Below the pieces are notes generated by a model. The model searched no databases and had not been told where the DNA came from. It was given only the letters and a program-made list of their open reading frames with translations. This document shows, one piece after another, positions 30,532-45,783 of a stretch of 64,000 bases of DNA; within the stretch, counting starts at the first letter, position 1, and every line of letters begins with the position of its first letter. The DNA lies in contig OX638132.1 of NCBI GenBank assembly GCA_951804985.1, positions 41,103,152-41,167,151 of the forward strand, read 5' to 3'. The position numbers and the translations under genes were made by a program. The DNA is from Dryomyza anilis (taxonomy: Eukaryota; Arthropoda; Insecta; Diptera; Dryomyzidae).

Positions 30532-30722
30532 GACCCAAAGGAAAATTGATGACATTTGAAACAAAGTCATTATTTTATATATTTCCTGTTTTATTAAGGT
30601 GCTTTTTTACCAAGTGTTTTTATTTTTATGTGAATTTAATATAATTTAAATAATAAGAAAAATAAGTATTTAAAAACAACAAACATAAAATTAGAAATTA
30701 CTTAAAATATATTTTAAATAAA

Positions 30723-30851
30723 CTATGGTACATCGGCCGTTAGAGGGGGACTGCGAATTTTGACGGTGATTAAATGGCTGCTGTTTGTCGGCAACTCCAA
30801 CTCGAGACACGCTTTAGAGTAGCTTGTCGTCGAAGACATCGATGGACGAAC
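30723..30851 (-). CDS. Putative terminal exon of an unidentified gene, unit A
   Basis: Minus-strand acceptor ATAATTTCTTACAG, then 42 codons and TAG in phase 0: RPSMSSTTSYSKACLELELP and then SSHLITVKIRSPPLTADVP. The composition is protein-like and GC-richer than the flanks. About 4.8 kb upstream, across the satellite array, 35625-35678 is a compatible phase-0 exon. The identical exon occurs in unit B. Family not recognised. Confidence 0.4.
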   Translation of the reverse strand, partial: VRPSMSSTTSYSKACLELELPTNSSHLITVKIRSPPLTADVP

Positions 30852-30892
30852 CTGTAAGAAATTATAGATTAAATTTAATATGTGGATTTTTA

Positions 30893-30920
30893 TAAATAAT
30901 AAATAAAATAAATAAAATAA
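30893..30920. repeat. 9-bp AAATAAAAT repeat, unit A (short)
   Basis: About two to three copies of AAATAAAAT directly precede the 8-bp array. In unit B the same repeat has about nine copies (38458-38543). Confidence 0.85.
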
Positions 30921-33900
30921 TATATTTATATATTTATATATTTATATATTTATATATTTATATATTTATATATTTATATATTTATATATTTATATATTTA
31001 TATATTTATATATTTATATATTTATATATTTATATATTTATATATTTATATATTTATATATTTATATATTTATATATTTATATATTTATATATTTATATA
31101 TTTATATATTTATATATTTATATATTTATATATTTATATATTTATATATTTATATATTTATATATTTATATATTTATATATTTATATATTTATATATTTA
31201 TATATTTATATATTTATATATTTATATATTTATATATTTATATATTTATATATTTATATATTTATATATTTATATATTTATATATTTATATATTTATATA
31301 TTTATATATTTATATATTTATATATTTATATATTTATATATTTATATATTTATATATTTATATATTTATATATTTATATATTTATATATTTATATATTTA
31401 TATATTTATATATTTATATATTTATATATTTATATATTTATATATTTATATATTTATATATTTATATATTTATATATTTATATATTTATATATTTATATA
31501 TTTATATATTTATATATTTATATATTTATATATTTATATATTTATATATTTATATATTTATATATTTATATATTTATATATTTATATATTTATATATTTA
31601 TATATTTATATATTTATATATTTATATATTTATATATTTATATATTTATATATTTATATATTTATATATTTATATATTTATATATTTATATATTTATATA
31701 TTTATATATTTATATATTTATATATTTATATATTTATATATTTATATATTTATATATTTATATATTTATATATTTATATATTTATATATTTATATATTTA
31801 TATATTTATATATTTATATATTTATATATTTATATATTTATATATTTATATATTTATATATTTATATATTTATATATTTATATATTTATATATTTATATA
31901 TTTATATATTTATATATTTATATATTTATATATTTATATATTTATATATTTATATATTTATATATTTATATATTTATATATTTATATATTTATATATTTA
32001 TATATTTATATATTTATATATTTATATATTTATATATTTATATATTTATATATTTATATATTTATATATTTATATATTTATATATTTATATATTTATATA
32101 TTTATATATTTATATATTTATATATTTATATATTTATATATTTATATATTTATATATTTATATATTTATATATTTATATATTTATATATTTATATATTTA
32201 TATATTTATATATTTATATATTTATATATTTATATATTTATATATTTATATATTTATATATTTATATATTTATATATTTATATATTTATATATTTATATA
32301 TTTATATATTTATATATTTATATATTTATATATTTATATATTTATATATTTATATATTTATATATTTATATATTTATATATTTATATATTTATATATTTA
32401 TATATTTATATATTTATATATTTATATATTTATATATTTATATATTTATATATTTATATATTTATATATTTATATATTTATATATTTATATATTTATATA
32501 TTTATATATTTATATATTTATATATTTATATATTTATATATTTATATATTTATATATTTATATATTTATATATTTATATATTTATATATTTATATATTTA
32601 TATATTTATATATTTATATATTTATATATTTATATATTTATATATTTATATATTTATATATTTATATATTTATATATTTATATATTTATATATTTATATA
32701 TTTATATATTTATATATTTATATATTTATATATTTATATATTTATATATTTATATATTTATATATTTATATATTTATATATTTATATATTTATATATTTA
32801 TATATTTATATATTTATATATTTATATATTTATATATTTATATATTTATATATTTATATATTTATATATTTATATATTTATATATTTATATATTTATATA
32901 TTTATATATTTATATATTTATATATTTATATATTTATATATTTATATATTTATATATTTATATATTTATATATTTATATATTTATATATTTATATATTTA
33001 TATATTTATATATTTATATATTTATATATTTATATATTTATATATTTATATATTTATATATTTATATATTTATATATTTATATATTTATATATTTATATA
33101 TTTATATATTTATATATTTATATATTTATATATTTATATATTTATATATTTATATATTTATATATTTATATATTTATATATTTATATATTTATATATTTA
33201 TATATTTATATATTTATATATTTATATATTTATATATTTATATATTTATATATTTATATATTTATATATTTATATATTTATATATTTATATATTTATATA
33301 TTTATATATTTATATATTTATATATTTATATATTTATATATTTATATATTTATATATTTATATATTTATATATTTATATATTTATATATTTATATATTTA
33401 TATATTTATATATTTATATATTTATATATTTATATATTTATATATTTATATATTTATATATTTATATATTTATATATTTATATATTTATATATTTATATA
33501 TTTATATATTTATATATTTATATATTTATATATTTATATATTTATATATTTATATATTTATATATTTATATATTTATATATTTATATATTTATATATTTA
33601 TATATTTATATATTTATATATTTATATATTTATATATTTATATATTTATATATTTATATATTTATATATTTATATATTTATATATTTATATATTTATATA
33701 TTTATATATTTATATATTTATATATTTATATATTTATATATTTATATATTTATATATTTATATATTTATATATTTATATATTTATATATTTATATATTTA
33801 TATATTTATATATTTATATATTTATATATTTATATATTTATATATTTATATATTTATATATTTATATATTTATATATTTATATATTTATATATTTATATA

Positions 33901-35056
33901 TTTATATATTTATATATTTATATATTTATATATTTATATATTTATATATTTATATATTTATATATTTATATATTTATATATTTATATATTTATATATTTA
34001 TATATTTATATATTTATATATTTATATATTTATATATTTATATATTTATATATTTATATATTTATATATTTATATATTTATATATTTATATATTTATATA
34101 TTTATATATTTATATATTTATATATTTATATATTTATATATTTATATATTTATATATTTATATATTTATATATTTATATATTTATATATTTATATATTTA
34201 TATATTTATATATTTATATATTTATATATTTATATATTTATATATTTATATATTTATATATTTATATATTTATATATTTATATATTTATATATTTATATA
34301 TTTATATATTTATATATTTATATATTTATATATTTATATATTTATATATTTATATATTTATATATTTATATATTTATATATTTATATATTTATATATTTA
34401 TATATTTATATATTTATATATTTATATATTTATATATTTATATATTTATATATTTATATATTTATATATTTATATATTTATATATTTATATATTTATATA
34501 TTTATATATTTATATATTTATATATTTATATATTTATATATTTATATATTTATATATTTATATATTTATATATTTATATATTTATATATTTATATATTTA
34601 TATATTTATATATTTATATATTTATATATTTATATATTTATATATTTATATATTTATATATTTATATATTTATATATTTATATATTTATATATTTATATA
34701 TTTATATATTTATATATTTATATATTTATATATTTATATATTTATATATTTATATATTTATATATTTATATATTTATATATTTATATATTTATATATTTA
34801 TATATTTATATATTTATATATTTATATATTTATATATTTATATATTTATATATTTATATATTTATATATTTATATATTTATATATTTATATATTTATATA
34901 TTTATATATTTATATATTTATATATTTATATATTTATATATTTATATATTTATATATTTATATATTTATATATTTATATATTTATATATTTATATATTTA
35001 TATATTTATATATTTATATATTTATATATTTATATATTTATATATTTATATATTTA
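30921..35056. repeat. (TATATTTA)n array, unit A, 4136 bp
   Basis: 517 consecutive 8-bp units with no deviation noticed, 100 percent A+T. The array begins after AATAAAATAA and ends at AAATAATTTGG. Such perfection means very recent expansion, strong homogenisation, or assembly fill. Confidence 0.97.
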
Positions 35057-36123
35057 AATAATTTGGTTATAAAATATAGATGTTGTAAAATGTTAGATTA
35101 AATTTTTAGACAAAATTTAAATATTTTAATTAAATTTTAATTTAAAATAAAATTAAAATTTCAAAATTAAATTAAAAGTTTAAAATAAAATTTAAATTTA
35201 AAATTTTTAGATGTTTCAAATATTTAAACCAAATTGTAAACAAATTTATATTTTTTTCTAAAAATTACATTCTATTATATTGTTTAGATTAAATTTGTAG
35301 ATAAAATTTAAATTTTGAAATAAAATTTAAAATTTTAAATTAAAATTAAAATTTTAAATTAAAATTAAATTTTTAAATATCATTTTAAATTTGGAGACAA
35401 AATTTAAAATTTTTAGAAAATTTATATTTTTTATAATACTTGAATTTCATTCTTTCATGTTGTTCAAATGTTTAAATCAAAAGCGTAAAATTTGAGAAAT
35501 TAAAAATTAGAAACTGAATGTTATCAGTTTTATTAAATGGAGTTATTAAATCAATTTAATACATATCAATATATATTATTATATTGAACAAATTAGAAAT
35601 TTATAACTCAAATAGATCAAATACCTTAAATGTTGTATTCAATTCGTCCATTGCGGTCCTCCCTCCATCCGTAAGATGCTTGAGTGACACAAGTTTGCAG
35701 AGCAGCAGTAGTCATAAAGGCAAGAGTCATCATCGCTTGAAAGAGTCATCATCGATTGTTACCTTTATAGGCAATTGAAGCTGTGAATCAAAATTAATTT
35801 TTAAAAAAATACATTTTATTAAAAAAGTTTATACTAACTTCTCTGATGCGATGATTATAGCTGATGCGATGATATATGCGCAGTAGAATTTGATCAGACG
35901 ATGCGAAATGAAAGTGCGTGAAATGCGACTGCACCGCGGCACAGAAAACGCACGTTCGCTGTATACTTTTCGATAATTTTAAGTTAAACAGAAACATAGT
36001 TAAAATGCAAAACCAAATGATTACCTTTAAATTCCGCAGGTGTGGTTCGAATCAAAGATCATTATCTGACCACGCACTCTAATACCGTTATCATCCTTCA
36101 GATGCAGCAACATAGGCATCAAC
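35057..36123. other. Flank after the array, unit A
   Basis: The first 450 bases are AT-rich with AAATTTAAAATTTT-type runs. The rest carries candidate minus-strand exons (35625-35678 and around 36021-36115) and a 19-base direct duplication (GAGTCATCATCG repeated near 35725-35755) that unit B lacks. Confidence 0.6.
35625..35678 (-). CDS. Putative internal exon, unit A
   Basis: On the minus strand, between acceptor GTGTCACTCAAG and donor AAG/GTATTTG, 18 codons are open in phase 0 (HLTDGGRTAMDELNTTFK). The phase joins correctly with the candidate terminal exon at 30723-30851. The intron between them would contain the 4.1-kb array. Unidentified and weakly supported because it is short. Confidence 0.3.
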
Positions 36124-36247
36124 TAGTTTTTCGCTTGAATTAGCAAACAGACAAATCAATTAATATATAAGTGCAGGTCCAAACACGAAAGTCAACCCGA
36201 GAATTCTACTGCACGTAAAATGCACAATGAGCTGATATATAATATAA

Positions 36248-36480
36248 GTGGCCAAAGTTTACGAATACGTTTATGAAATCTTAATATATTTTCATTCTTA
36301 CGCAGACAACATTGATATTTTACGCGAACCTGGCAATGTTATACATCGCAGTGGCGCAATTGGATTCACTGGTTTGATCTTCGCGGCACGTCGTGGATTT
36401 TACAAGAAGTTCCTGTACACTGCCACCGGTGCATGTGCTGTTGCAGCTGTAGAACATACTTTAATTCCTTTTAATACATA
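36248..36480 (+). pseudogene. MIC26/27 (ApoO family) fragment, copy 3
   Basis: Duplicate of copy 2 from the segmental duplication, with almost the same bases (one FHSY for FYSY difference before the conserved part). Same truncation by family V. Confidence 0.65.
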
Positions 36481-37299
36481 CACGCATAGAAATCTATTGT
36501 TACATTTTATAATATGCTATTGCCATTTGAAAACATTAAATAATAATGTGGCAGCTCTATTTTGTTATGTCAAATGTTGTTATTGTTTACAATATTTTAA
36601 AATGAAGTTCAATAAATTGTTTCAAAAATTTACAAATAAAAATAACAAATAAAAATAAAAATAACAAACTTTTTTAGTTTTTAATGTAATTGCAGATACG
36701 CTATTGCATATTGGAATGTCACGCGGCAAACGGAAATCCGAGAATAGTCCTGTAAAAAATGACAAGATCAAACGGTCCTCTCTGGGCAATCGCACCAAAT
36801 ATGTGGACACATTGCATATGGATCATGGTGTCAAGCAAATGGGGAATGATAAGCGCTCGCAAAGAAAAGGGATTTGTTCGGTTTCCGATAATCAACGCAA
36901 AAAATCCAAAGAGCAGCTCATACCGTAGTTGACGGCAGCTGCACTCCAGGCGAAAATCGCGATAAGAGACACAACGCTTAACTCGGTCACATCGAAAATA
37001 CTGATGTTTGTGCCCTCCTGTCATTTGTTTTTTTTTTTAATTACCTTTTAAATAAAATAGAAAACATCCATATAAATATAATTCTTTTTTTTTTATACCA
37101 ATTTAATAATAAAATGACAACTTCATTACATATAAAATTGTCAATATATGTTGTTATAATCAACAATCAAATAAAATTTTGAAAATTCACAATCCAATTT
37201 TTAAAACCGACAATAAAATGACAATAATATAATGGGATCTATTTTGAACATGAATATTGTAATTTTATTGTCGGATCTAACAATATATTTCTATGCGTG
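36481..37299. mobile_element. Family V DNA element, copy 2
   Basis: Segmental-duplication copy of 28932-29749, one base longer in a T run. Same TA flanks and exon-like module. Confidence 0.85.
36696..36928 (+). CDS. Exon-like module carried by family V, copy 2
   Basis: Same acceptor, frame and TAG as 29147-29379, encoding the identical basic peptide. It gives no independent evidence of selection because it arose by the segmental duplication. Confidence 0.3.
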
Positions 37300-37300
37300 T

Positions 37301-37577
37301 AGTATTATAACTTATATGCGATTTTTTTATTTTATATTTAAACCTTTAATTAGGGAAATATATACACTTGAATTCAAGTGTAATTTGAAGGTCGAATCAC
37401 ATTTTATTTATAGCTTACAATTAAGTTAAACCTCGAATATATATTGAAAGTCGGAATTCAAGTTTAGGTAAAGGCTAGATTCAATTGGATAAAAAGCTAA
37501 CAGTTTTGCTGGCTTCGACATCCAATGTTAATATACATTCAATAATCACTTAATATCCAGGTTTTTGGTTTATTGGG
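37301..37577 (-). repeat. Dispersed repeat, family R, copy 5
   Basis: Segmental-duplication copy of 29752-30027 with a few substitutions. Confidence 0.85.
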
Positions 37578-37589
37578 ATATTAAATGAT

Positions 37590-37750
37590 TTGCCTGTTTG
37601 CTAATTCAAGCGAAAAACAATGATCTCACTGGTTGTGCGAATGCAGTGTTGACATTTAATTTATCACGTTACTGGGTTGCCACTGAGTAATTTTGTGTAG
37701 TGAATTTCGTGTAAAGCTTGATCATGACATTACGTCCACACTAGTTGTAA
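37590..37750 (-). repeat. Family A right arm, unit B
   Basis: Inverse of the family A left arm (GTTGCCACTGAGTAATTTTG, GAATTTCGTG, GCTTGATCATGACATTACG). The matching left arm is absent from unit B because the duplication junction lies inside the element. Confidence 0.85.
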
Positions 37751-37940
37751 AAAAATTCTTCAAATTTATCGAACCTTCAACTCATTCCACTGCTGCGTTC
37801 GTTCGTATTTACGACGTATTTACGATCAAAACGTAAGACATCCCTGACAAAAGTGTGCGACACTTGTTCAGATTTACGAACTAAATAGGTGCTGTATCAG
37901 ACTTAACGCGACATACACATCTCACATATTTTTCTAAAGT

Positions 37941-38183
37941 ATGTCTAAGAGAAATTACGTACAAAACAGAGAGAGCAAAAGAAAAAATATTCAAAAATCA
38001 GCCAATCACAAACGAGGTGAAGCAAAGCTTATGACACATTTTGGTCAGACTTTTAGAACAGACATTCAAAGCAATGTCGGACGTAATCTGAGACCCAAAG
38101 GAAAATTGATGACATTTGAAACAAAGTCATTATTTTATATATTTCCTGTTTTATTAAGGTGCTTTTTTACCAAGTGTTTTTAG
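37941..38183 (+). CDS. Candidate small ORF, unit B version (80 aa)
   Basis: Starts MSKRNYVQNRESKRKNIQKS like unit A, then diverges after GEAK and continues through RTDIQSNVGRNLRPKG into a hydrophobic tail. The two units differ here by a block substitution, so at most one version is ancestral. No family recognised. Confidence 0.25.
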   Translation: MSKRNYVQNRESKRKNIQKSANHKRGEAKLMTHFGQTFRTDIQSNVGRNLRPKGKLMTFETKSLFYIFPVLLRCFFTKCF

Positions 38184-38282
38184 TTTTATGTGAATTTAAT
38201 ATAATTTAAATAATAAGAAAAATAAGTATTTAAAAACAACAAACATAAAATTAGAAATTACTTAAAATATATTTTAAATAAA

Positions 38283-38411
38283 CTATGGTACATCGGCCGT
38301 TAGAGGGGGACTGCGAATTTTGACGGTGATTAAATGGCTGCTGTTTGTCGGCAACTCCAACTCGAGACACGCTTTAGAGTAGCTTGTCGTCGAAGACATC
38401 GATGGACGAAC
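38283..38411 (-). CDS. Putative terminal exon of an unidentified gene, unit B
   Basis: Identical frame and acceptor to 30723-30851. In unit B the candidate partner exon is 46358-46411, so the intron would be about 7.9 kb, almost all satellite. Confidence 0.4.
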   Translation of the reverse strand, partial: VRPSMSSTTSYSKACLELELPTNSSHLITVKIRSPPLTADVP

Positions 38412-38457
38412 CTGTAAGAAATTATAGATTAAATTTAATATGTGGATTTTTATAAAT

Positions 38458-38543
38458 AATAAATAAAATAAATAAAATAAATAAAATAAATAAAATAAAT
38501 AAAATAAATAAAATAAATAAAATAAATAAAATAAATAAAATAA
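38458..38543. repeat. 9-bp AAATAAAAT repeat, unit B (expanded)
   Basis: About nine copies of the 9-bp unit directly before the 8-bp array, against two to three in unit A. Confidence 0.9.
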
Positions 38544-41500
38544 TATATTTATATATTTATATATTTATATATTTATATATTTATATATTTATATATTTAT
38601 ATATTTATATATTTATATATTTATATATTTATATATTTATATATTTATATATTTATATATTTATATATTTATATATTTATATATTTATATATTTATATAT
38701 TTATATATTTATATATTTATATATTTATATATTTATATATTTATATATTTATATATTTATATATTTATATATTTATATATTTATATATTTATATATTTAT
38801 ATATTTATATATTTATATATTTATATATTTATATATTTATATATTTATATATTTATATATTTATATATTTATATATTTATATATTTATATATTTATATAT
38901 TTATATATTTATATATTTATATATTTATATATTTATATATTTATATATTTATATATTTATATATTTATATATTTATATATTTATATATTTATATATTTAT
39001 ATATTTATATATTTATATATTTATATATTTATATATTTATATATTTATATATTTATATATTTATATATTTATATATTTATATATTTATATATTTATATAT
39101 TTATATATTTATATATTTATATATTTATATATTTATATATTTATATATTTATATATTTATATATTTATATATTTATATATTTATATATTTATATATTTAT
39201 ATATTTATATATTTATATATTTATATATTTATATATTTATATATTTATATATTTATATATTTATATATTTATATATTTATATATTTATATATTTATATAT
39301 TTATATATTTATATATTTATATATTTATATATTTATATATTTATATATTTATATATTTATATATTTATATATTTATATATTTATATATTTATATATTTAT
39401 ATATTTATATATTTATATATTTATATATTTATATATTTATATATTTATATATTTATATATTTATATATTTATATATTTATATATTTATATATTTATATAT
39501 TTATATATTTATATATTTATATATTTATATATTTATATATTTATATATTTATATATTTATATATTTATATATTTATATATTTATATATTTATATATTTAT
39601 ATATTTATATATTTATATATTTATATATTTATATATTTATATATTTATATATTTATATATTTATATATTTATATATTTATATATTTATATATTTATATAT
39701 TTATATATTTATATATTTATATATTTATATATTTATATATTTATATATTTATATATTTATATATTTATATATTTATATATTTATATATTTATATATTTAT
39801 ATATTTATATATTTATATATTTATATATTTATATATTTATATATTTATATATTTATATATTTATATATTTATATATTTATATATTTATATATTTATATAT
39901 TTATATATTTATATATTTATATATTTATATATTTATATATTTATATATTTATATATTTATATATTTATATATTTATATATTTATATATTTATATATTTAT
40001 ATATTTATATATTTATATATTTATATATTTATATATTTATATATTTATATATTTATATATTTATATATTTATATATTTATATATTTATATATTTATATAT
40101 TTATATATTTATATATTTATATATTTATATATTTATATATTTATATATTTATATATTTATATATTTATATATTTATATATTTATATATTTATATATTTAT
40201 ATATTTATATATTTATATATTTATATATTTATATATTTATATATTTATATATTTATATATTTATATATTTATATATTTATATATTTATATATTTATATAT
40301 TTATATATTTATATATTTATATATTTATATATTTATATATTTATATATTTATATATTTATATATTTATATATTTATATATTTATATATTTATATATTTAT
40401 ATATTTATATATTTATATATTTATATATTTATATATTTATATATTTATATATTTATATATTTATATATTTATATATTTATATATTTATATATTTATATAT
40501 TTATATATTTATATATTTATATATTTATATATTTATATATTTATATATTTATATATTTATATATTTATATATTTATATATTTATATATTTATATATTTAT
40601 ATATTTATATATTTATATATTTATATATTTATATATTTATATATTTATATATTTATATATTTATATATTTATATATTTATATATTTATATATTTATATAT
40701 TTATATATTTATATATTTATATATTTATATATTTATATATTTATATATTTATATATTTATATATTTATATATTTATATATTTATATATTTATATATTTAT
40801 ATATTTATATATTTATATATTTATATATTTATATATTTATATATTTATATATTTATATATTTATATATTTATATATTTATATATTTATATATTTATATAT
40901 TTATATATTTATATATTTATATATTTATATATTTATATATTTATATATTTATATATTTATATATTTATATATTTATATATTTATATATTTATATATTTAT
41001 ATATTTATATATTTATATATTTATATATTTATATATTTATATATTTATATATTTATATATTTATATATTTATATATTTATATATTTATATATTTATATAT
41101 TTATATATTTATATATTTATATATTTATATATTTATATATTTATATATTTATATATTTATATATTTATATATTTATATATTTATATATTTATATATTTAT
41201 ATATTTATATATTTATATATTTATATATTTATATATTTATATATTTATATATTTATATATTTATATATTTATATATTTATATATTTATATATTTATATAT
41301 TTATATATTTATATATTTATATATTTATATATTTATATATTTATATATTTATATATTTATATATTTATATATTTATATATTTATATATTTATATATTTAT
41401 ATATTTATATATTTATATATTTATATATTTATATATTTATATATTTATATATTTATATATTTATATATTTATATATTTATATATTTATATATTTATATAT

Positions 41501-44500
41501 TTATATATTTATATATTTATATATTTATATATTTATATATTTATATATTTATATATTTATATATTTATATATTTATATATTTATATATTTATATATTTAT
41601 ATATTTATATATTTATATATTTATATATTTATATATTTATATATTTATATATTTATATATTTATATATTTATATATTTATATATTTATATATTTATATAT
41701 TTATATATTTATATATTTATATATTTATATATTTATATATTTATATATTTATATATTTATATATTTATATATTTATATATTTATATATTTATATATTTAT
41801 ATATTTATATATTTATATATTTATATATTTATATATTTATATATTTATATATTTATATATTTATATATTTATATATTTATATATTTATATATTTATATAT
41901 TTATATATTTATATATTTATATATTTATATATTTATATATTTATATATTTATATATTTATATATTTATATATTTATATATTTATATATTTATATATTTAT
42001 ATATTTATATATTTATATATTTATATATTTATATATTTATATATTTATATATTTATATATTTATATATTTATATATTTATATATTTATATATTTATATAT
42101 TTATATATTTATATATTTATATATTTATATATTTATATATTTATATATTTATATATTTATATATTTATATATTTATATATTTATATATTTATATATTTAT
42201 ATATTTATATATTTATATATTTATATATTTATATATTTATATATTTATATATTTATATATTTATATATTTATATATTTATATATTTATATATTTATATAT
42301 TTATATATTTATATATTTATATATTTATATATTTATATATTTATATATTTATATATTTATATATTTATATATTTATATATTTATATATTTATATATTTAT
42401 ATATTTATATATTTATATATTTATATATTTATATATTTATATATTTATATATTTATATATTTATATATTTATATATTTATATATTTATATATTTATATAT
42501 TTATATATTTATATATTTATATATTTATATATTTATATATTTATATATTTATATATTTATATATTTATATATTTATATATTTATATATTTATATATTTAT
42601 ATATTTATATATTTATATATTTATATATTTATATATTTATATATTTATATATTTATATATTTATATATTTATATATTTATATATTTATATATTTATATAT
42701 TTATATATTTATATATTTATATATTTATATATTTATATATTTATATATTTATATATTTATATATTTATATATTTATATATTTATATATTTATATATTTAT
42801 ATATTTATATATTTATATATTTATATATTTATATATTTATATATTTATATATTTATATATTTATATATTTATATATTTATATATTTATATATTTATATAT
42901 TTATATATTTATATATTTATATATTTATATATTTATATATTTATATATTTATATATTTATATATTTATATATTTATATATTTATATATTTATATATTTAT
43001 ATATTTATATATTTATATATTTATATATTTATATATTTATATATTTATATATTTATATATTTATATATTTATATATTTATATATTTATATATTTATATAT
43101 TTATATATTTATATATTTATATATTTATATATTTATATATTTATATATTTATATATTTATATATTTATATATTTATATATTTATATATTTATATATTTAT
43201 ATATTTATATATTTATATATTTATATATTTATATATTTATATATTTATATATTTATATATTTATATATTTATATATTTATATATTTATATATTTATATAT
43301 TTATATATTTATATATTTATATATTTATATATTTATATATTTATATATTTATATATTTATATATTTATATATTTATATATTTATATATTTATATATTTAT
43401 ATATTTATATATTTATATATTTATATATTTATATATTTATATATTTATATATTTATATATTTATATATTTATATATTTATATATTTATATATTTATATAT
43501 TTATATATTTATATATTTATATATTTATATATTTATATATTTATATATTTATATATTTATATATTTATATATTTATATATTTATATATTTATATATTTAT
43601 ATATTTATATATTTATATATTTATATATTTATATATTTATATATTTATATATTTATATATTTATATATTTATATATTTATATATTTATATATTTATATAT
43701 TTATATATTTATATATTTATATATTTATATATTTATATATTTATATATTTATATATTTATATATTTATATATTTATATATTTATATATTTATATATTTAT
43801 ATATTTATATATTTATATATTTATATATTTATATATTTATATATTTATATATTTATATATTTATATATTTATATATTTATATATTTATATATTTATATAT
43901 TTATATATTTATATATTTATATATTTATATATTTATATATTTATATATTTATATATTTATATATTTATATATTTATATATTTATATATTTATATATTTAT
44001 ATATTTATATATTTATATATTTATATATTTATATATTTATATATTTATATATTTATATATTTATATATTTATATATTTATATATTTATATATTTATATAT
44101 TTATATATTTATATATTTATATATTTATATATTTATATATTTATATATTTATATATTTATATATTTATATATTTATATATTTATATATTTATATATTTAT
44201 ATATTTATATATTTATATATTTATATATTTATATATTTATATATTTATATATTTATATATTTATATATTTATATATTTATATATTTATATATTTATATAT
44301 TTATATATTTATATATTTATATATTTATATATTTATATATTTATATATTTATATATTTATATATTTATATATTTATATATTTATATATTTATATATTTAT
44401 ATATTTATATATTTATATATTTATATATTTATATATTTATATATTTATATATTTATATATTTATATATTTATATATTTATATATTTATATATTTATATAT

Positions 44501-45783
44501 TTATATATTTATATATTTATATATTTATATATTTATATATTTATATATTTATATATTTATATATTTATATATTTATATATTTATATATTTATATATTTAT
44601 ATATTTATATATTTATATATTTATATATTTATATATTTATATATTTATATATTTATATATTTATATATTTATATATTTATATATTTATATATTTATATAT
44701 TTATATATTTATATATTTATATATTTATATATTTATATATTTATATATTTATATATTTATATATTTATATATTTATATATTTATATATTTATATATTTAT
44801 ATATTTATATATTTATATATTTATATATTTATATATTTATATATTTATATATTTATATATTTATATATTTATATATTTATATATTTATATATTTATATAT
44901 TTATATATTTATATATTTATATATTTATATATTTATATATTTATATATTTATATATTTATATATTTATATATTTATATATTTATATATTTATATATTTAT
45001 ATATTTATATATTTATATATTTATATATTTATATATTTATATATTTATATATTTATATATTTATATATTTATATATTTATATATTTATATATTTATATAT
45101 TTATATATTTATATATTTATATATTTATATATTTATATATTTATATATTTATATATTTATATATTTATATATTTATATATTTATATATTTATATATTTAT
45201 ATATTTATATATTTATATATTTATATATTTATATATTTATATATTTATATATTTATATATTTATATATTTATATATTTATATATTTATATATTTATATAT
45301 TTATATATTTATATATTTATATATTTATATATTTATATATTTATATATTTATATATTTATATATTTATATATTTATATATTTATATATTTATATATTTAT
45401 ATATTTATATATTTATATATTTATATATTTATATATTTATATATTTATATATTTATATATTTATATATTTATATATTTATATATTTATATATTTATATAT
45501 TTATATATTTATATATTTATATATTTATATATTTATATATTTATATATTTATATATTTATATATTTATATATTTATATATTTATATATTTATATATTTAT
45601 ATATTTATATATTTATATATTTATATATTTATATATTTATATATTTATATATTTATATATTTATATATTTATATATTTATATATTTATATATTTATATAT
45701 TTATATATTTATATATTTATATATTTATATATTTATATATTTATATATTTATATATTTATATATTTATATATTTATATATTTA
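38544..45783. repeat. (TATATTTA)n array, unit B, 7240 bp
   Basis: 905 consecutive 8-bp units with no variant noticed. Same unit, orientation and flanks as the unit A array but 1.75 times as long. Confidence 0.97.

Larger units (their letters stand above)
28575..36123. repeat. Tandem segmental duplication, unit A (7549 bp)
   Basis: From TAGTTTTTCGCTTGAATT at 28575 to the same sequence at 36124. The content is a MIC26/27 fragment, family V, family R, family A right arm, a candidate coding start, a candidate terminal exon (minus), the 4136-bp 8-bp array and about 1.07 kb of 3' flank. Unit B repeats it in the same order with very few changes outside the arrays, so the event is young. Confidence 0.95.

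Noticed and set aside
36041..36060. tRNA B-box-like GGTTCGAATC in the duplicated unit
   Set aside because: No acceptor stem, A box or cloverleaf around it, and the diverged third copy near 48930 does not conserve it.
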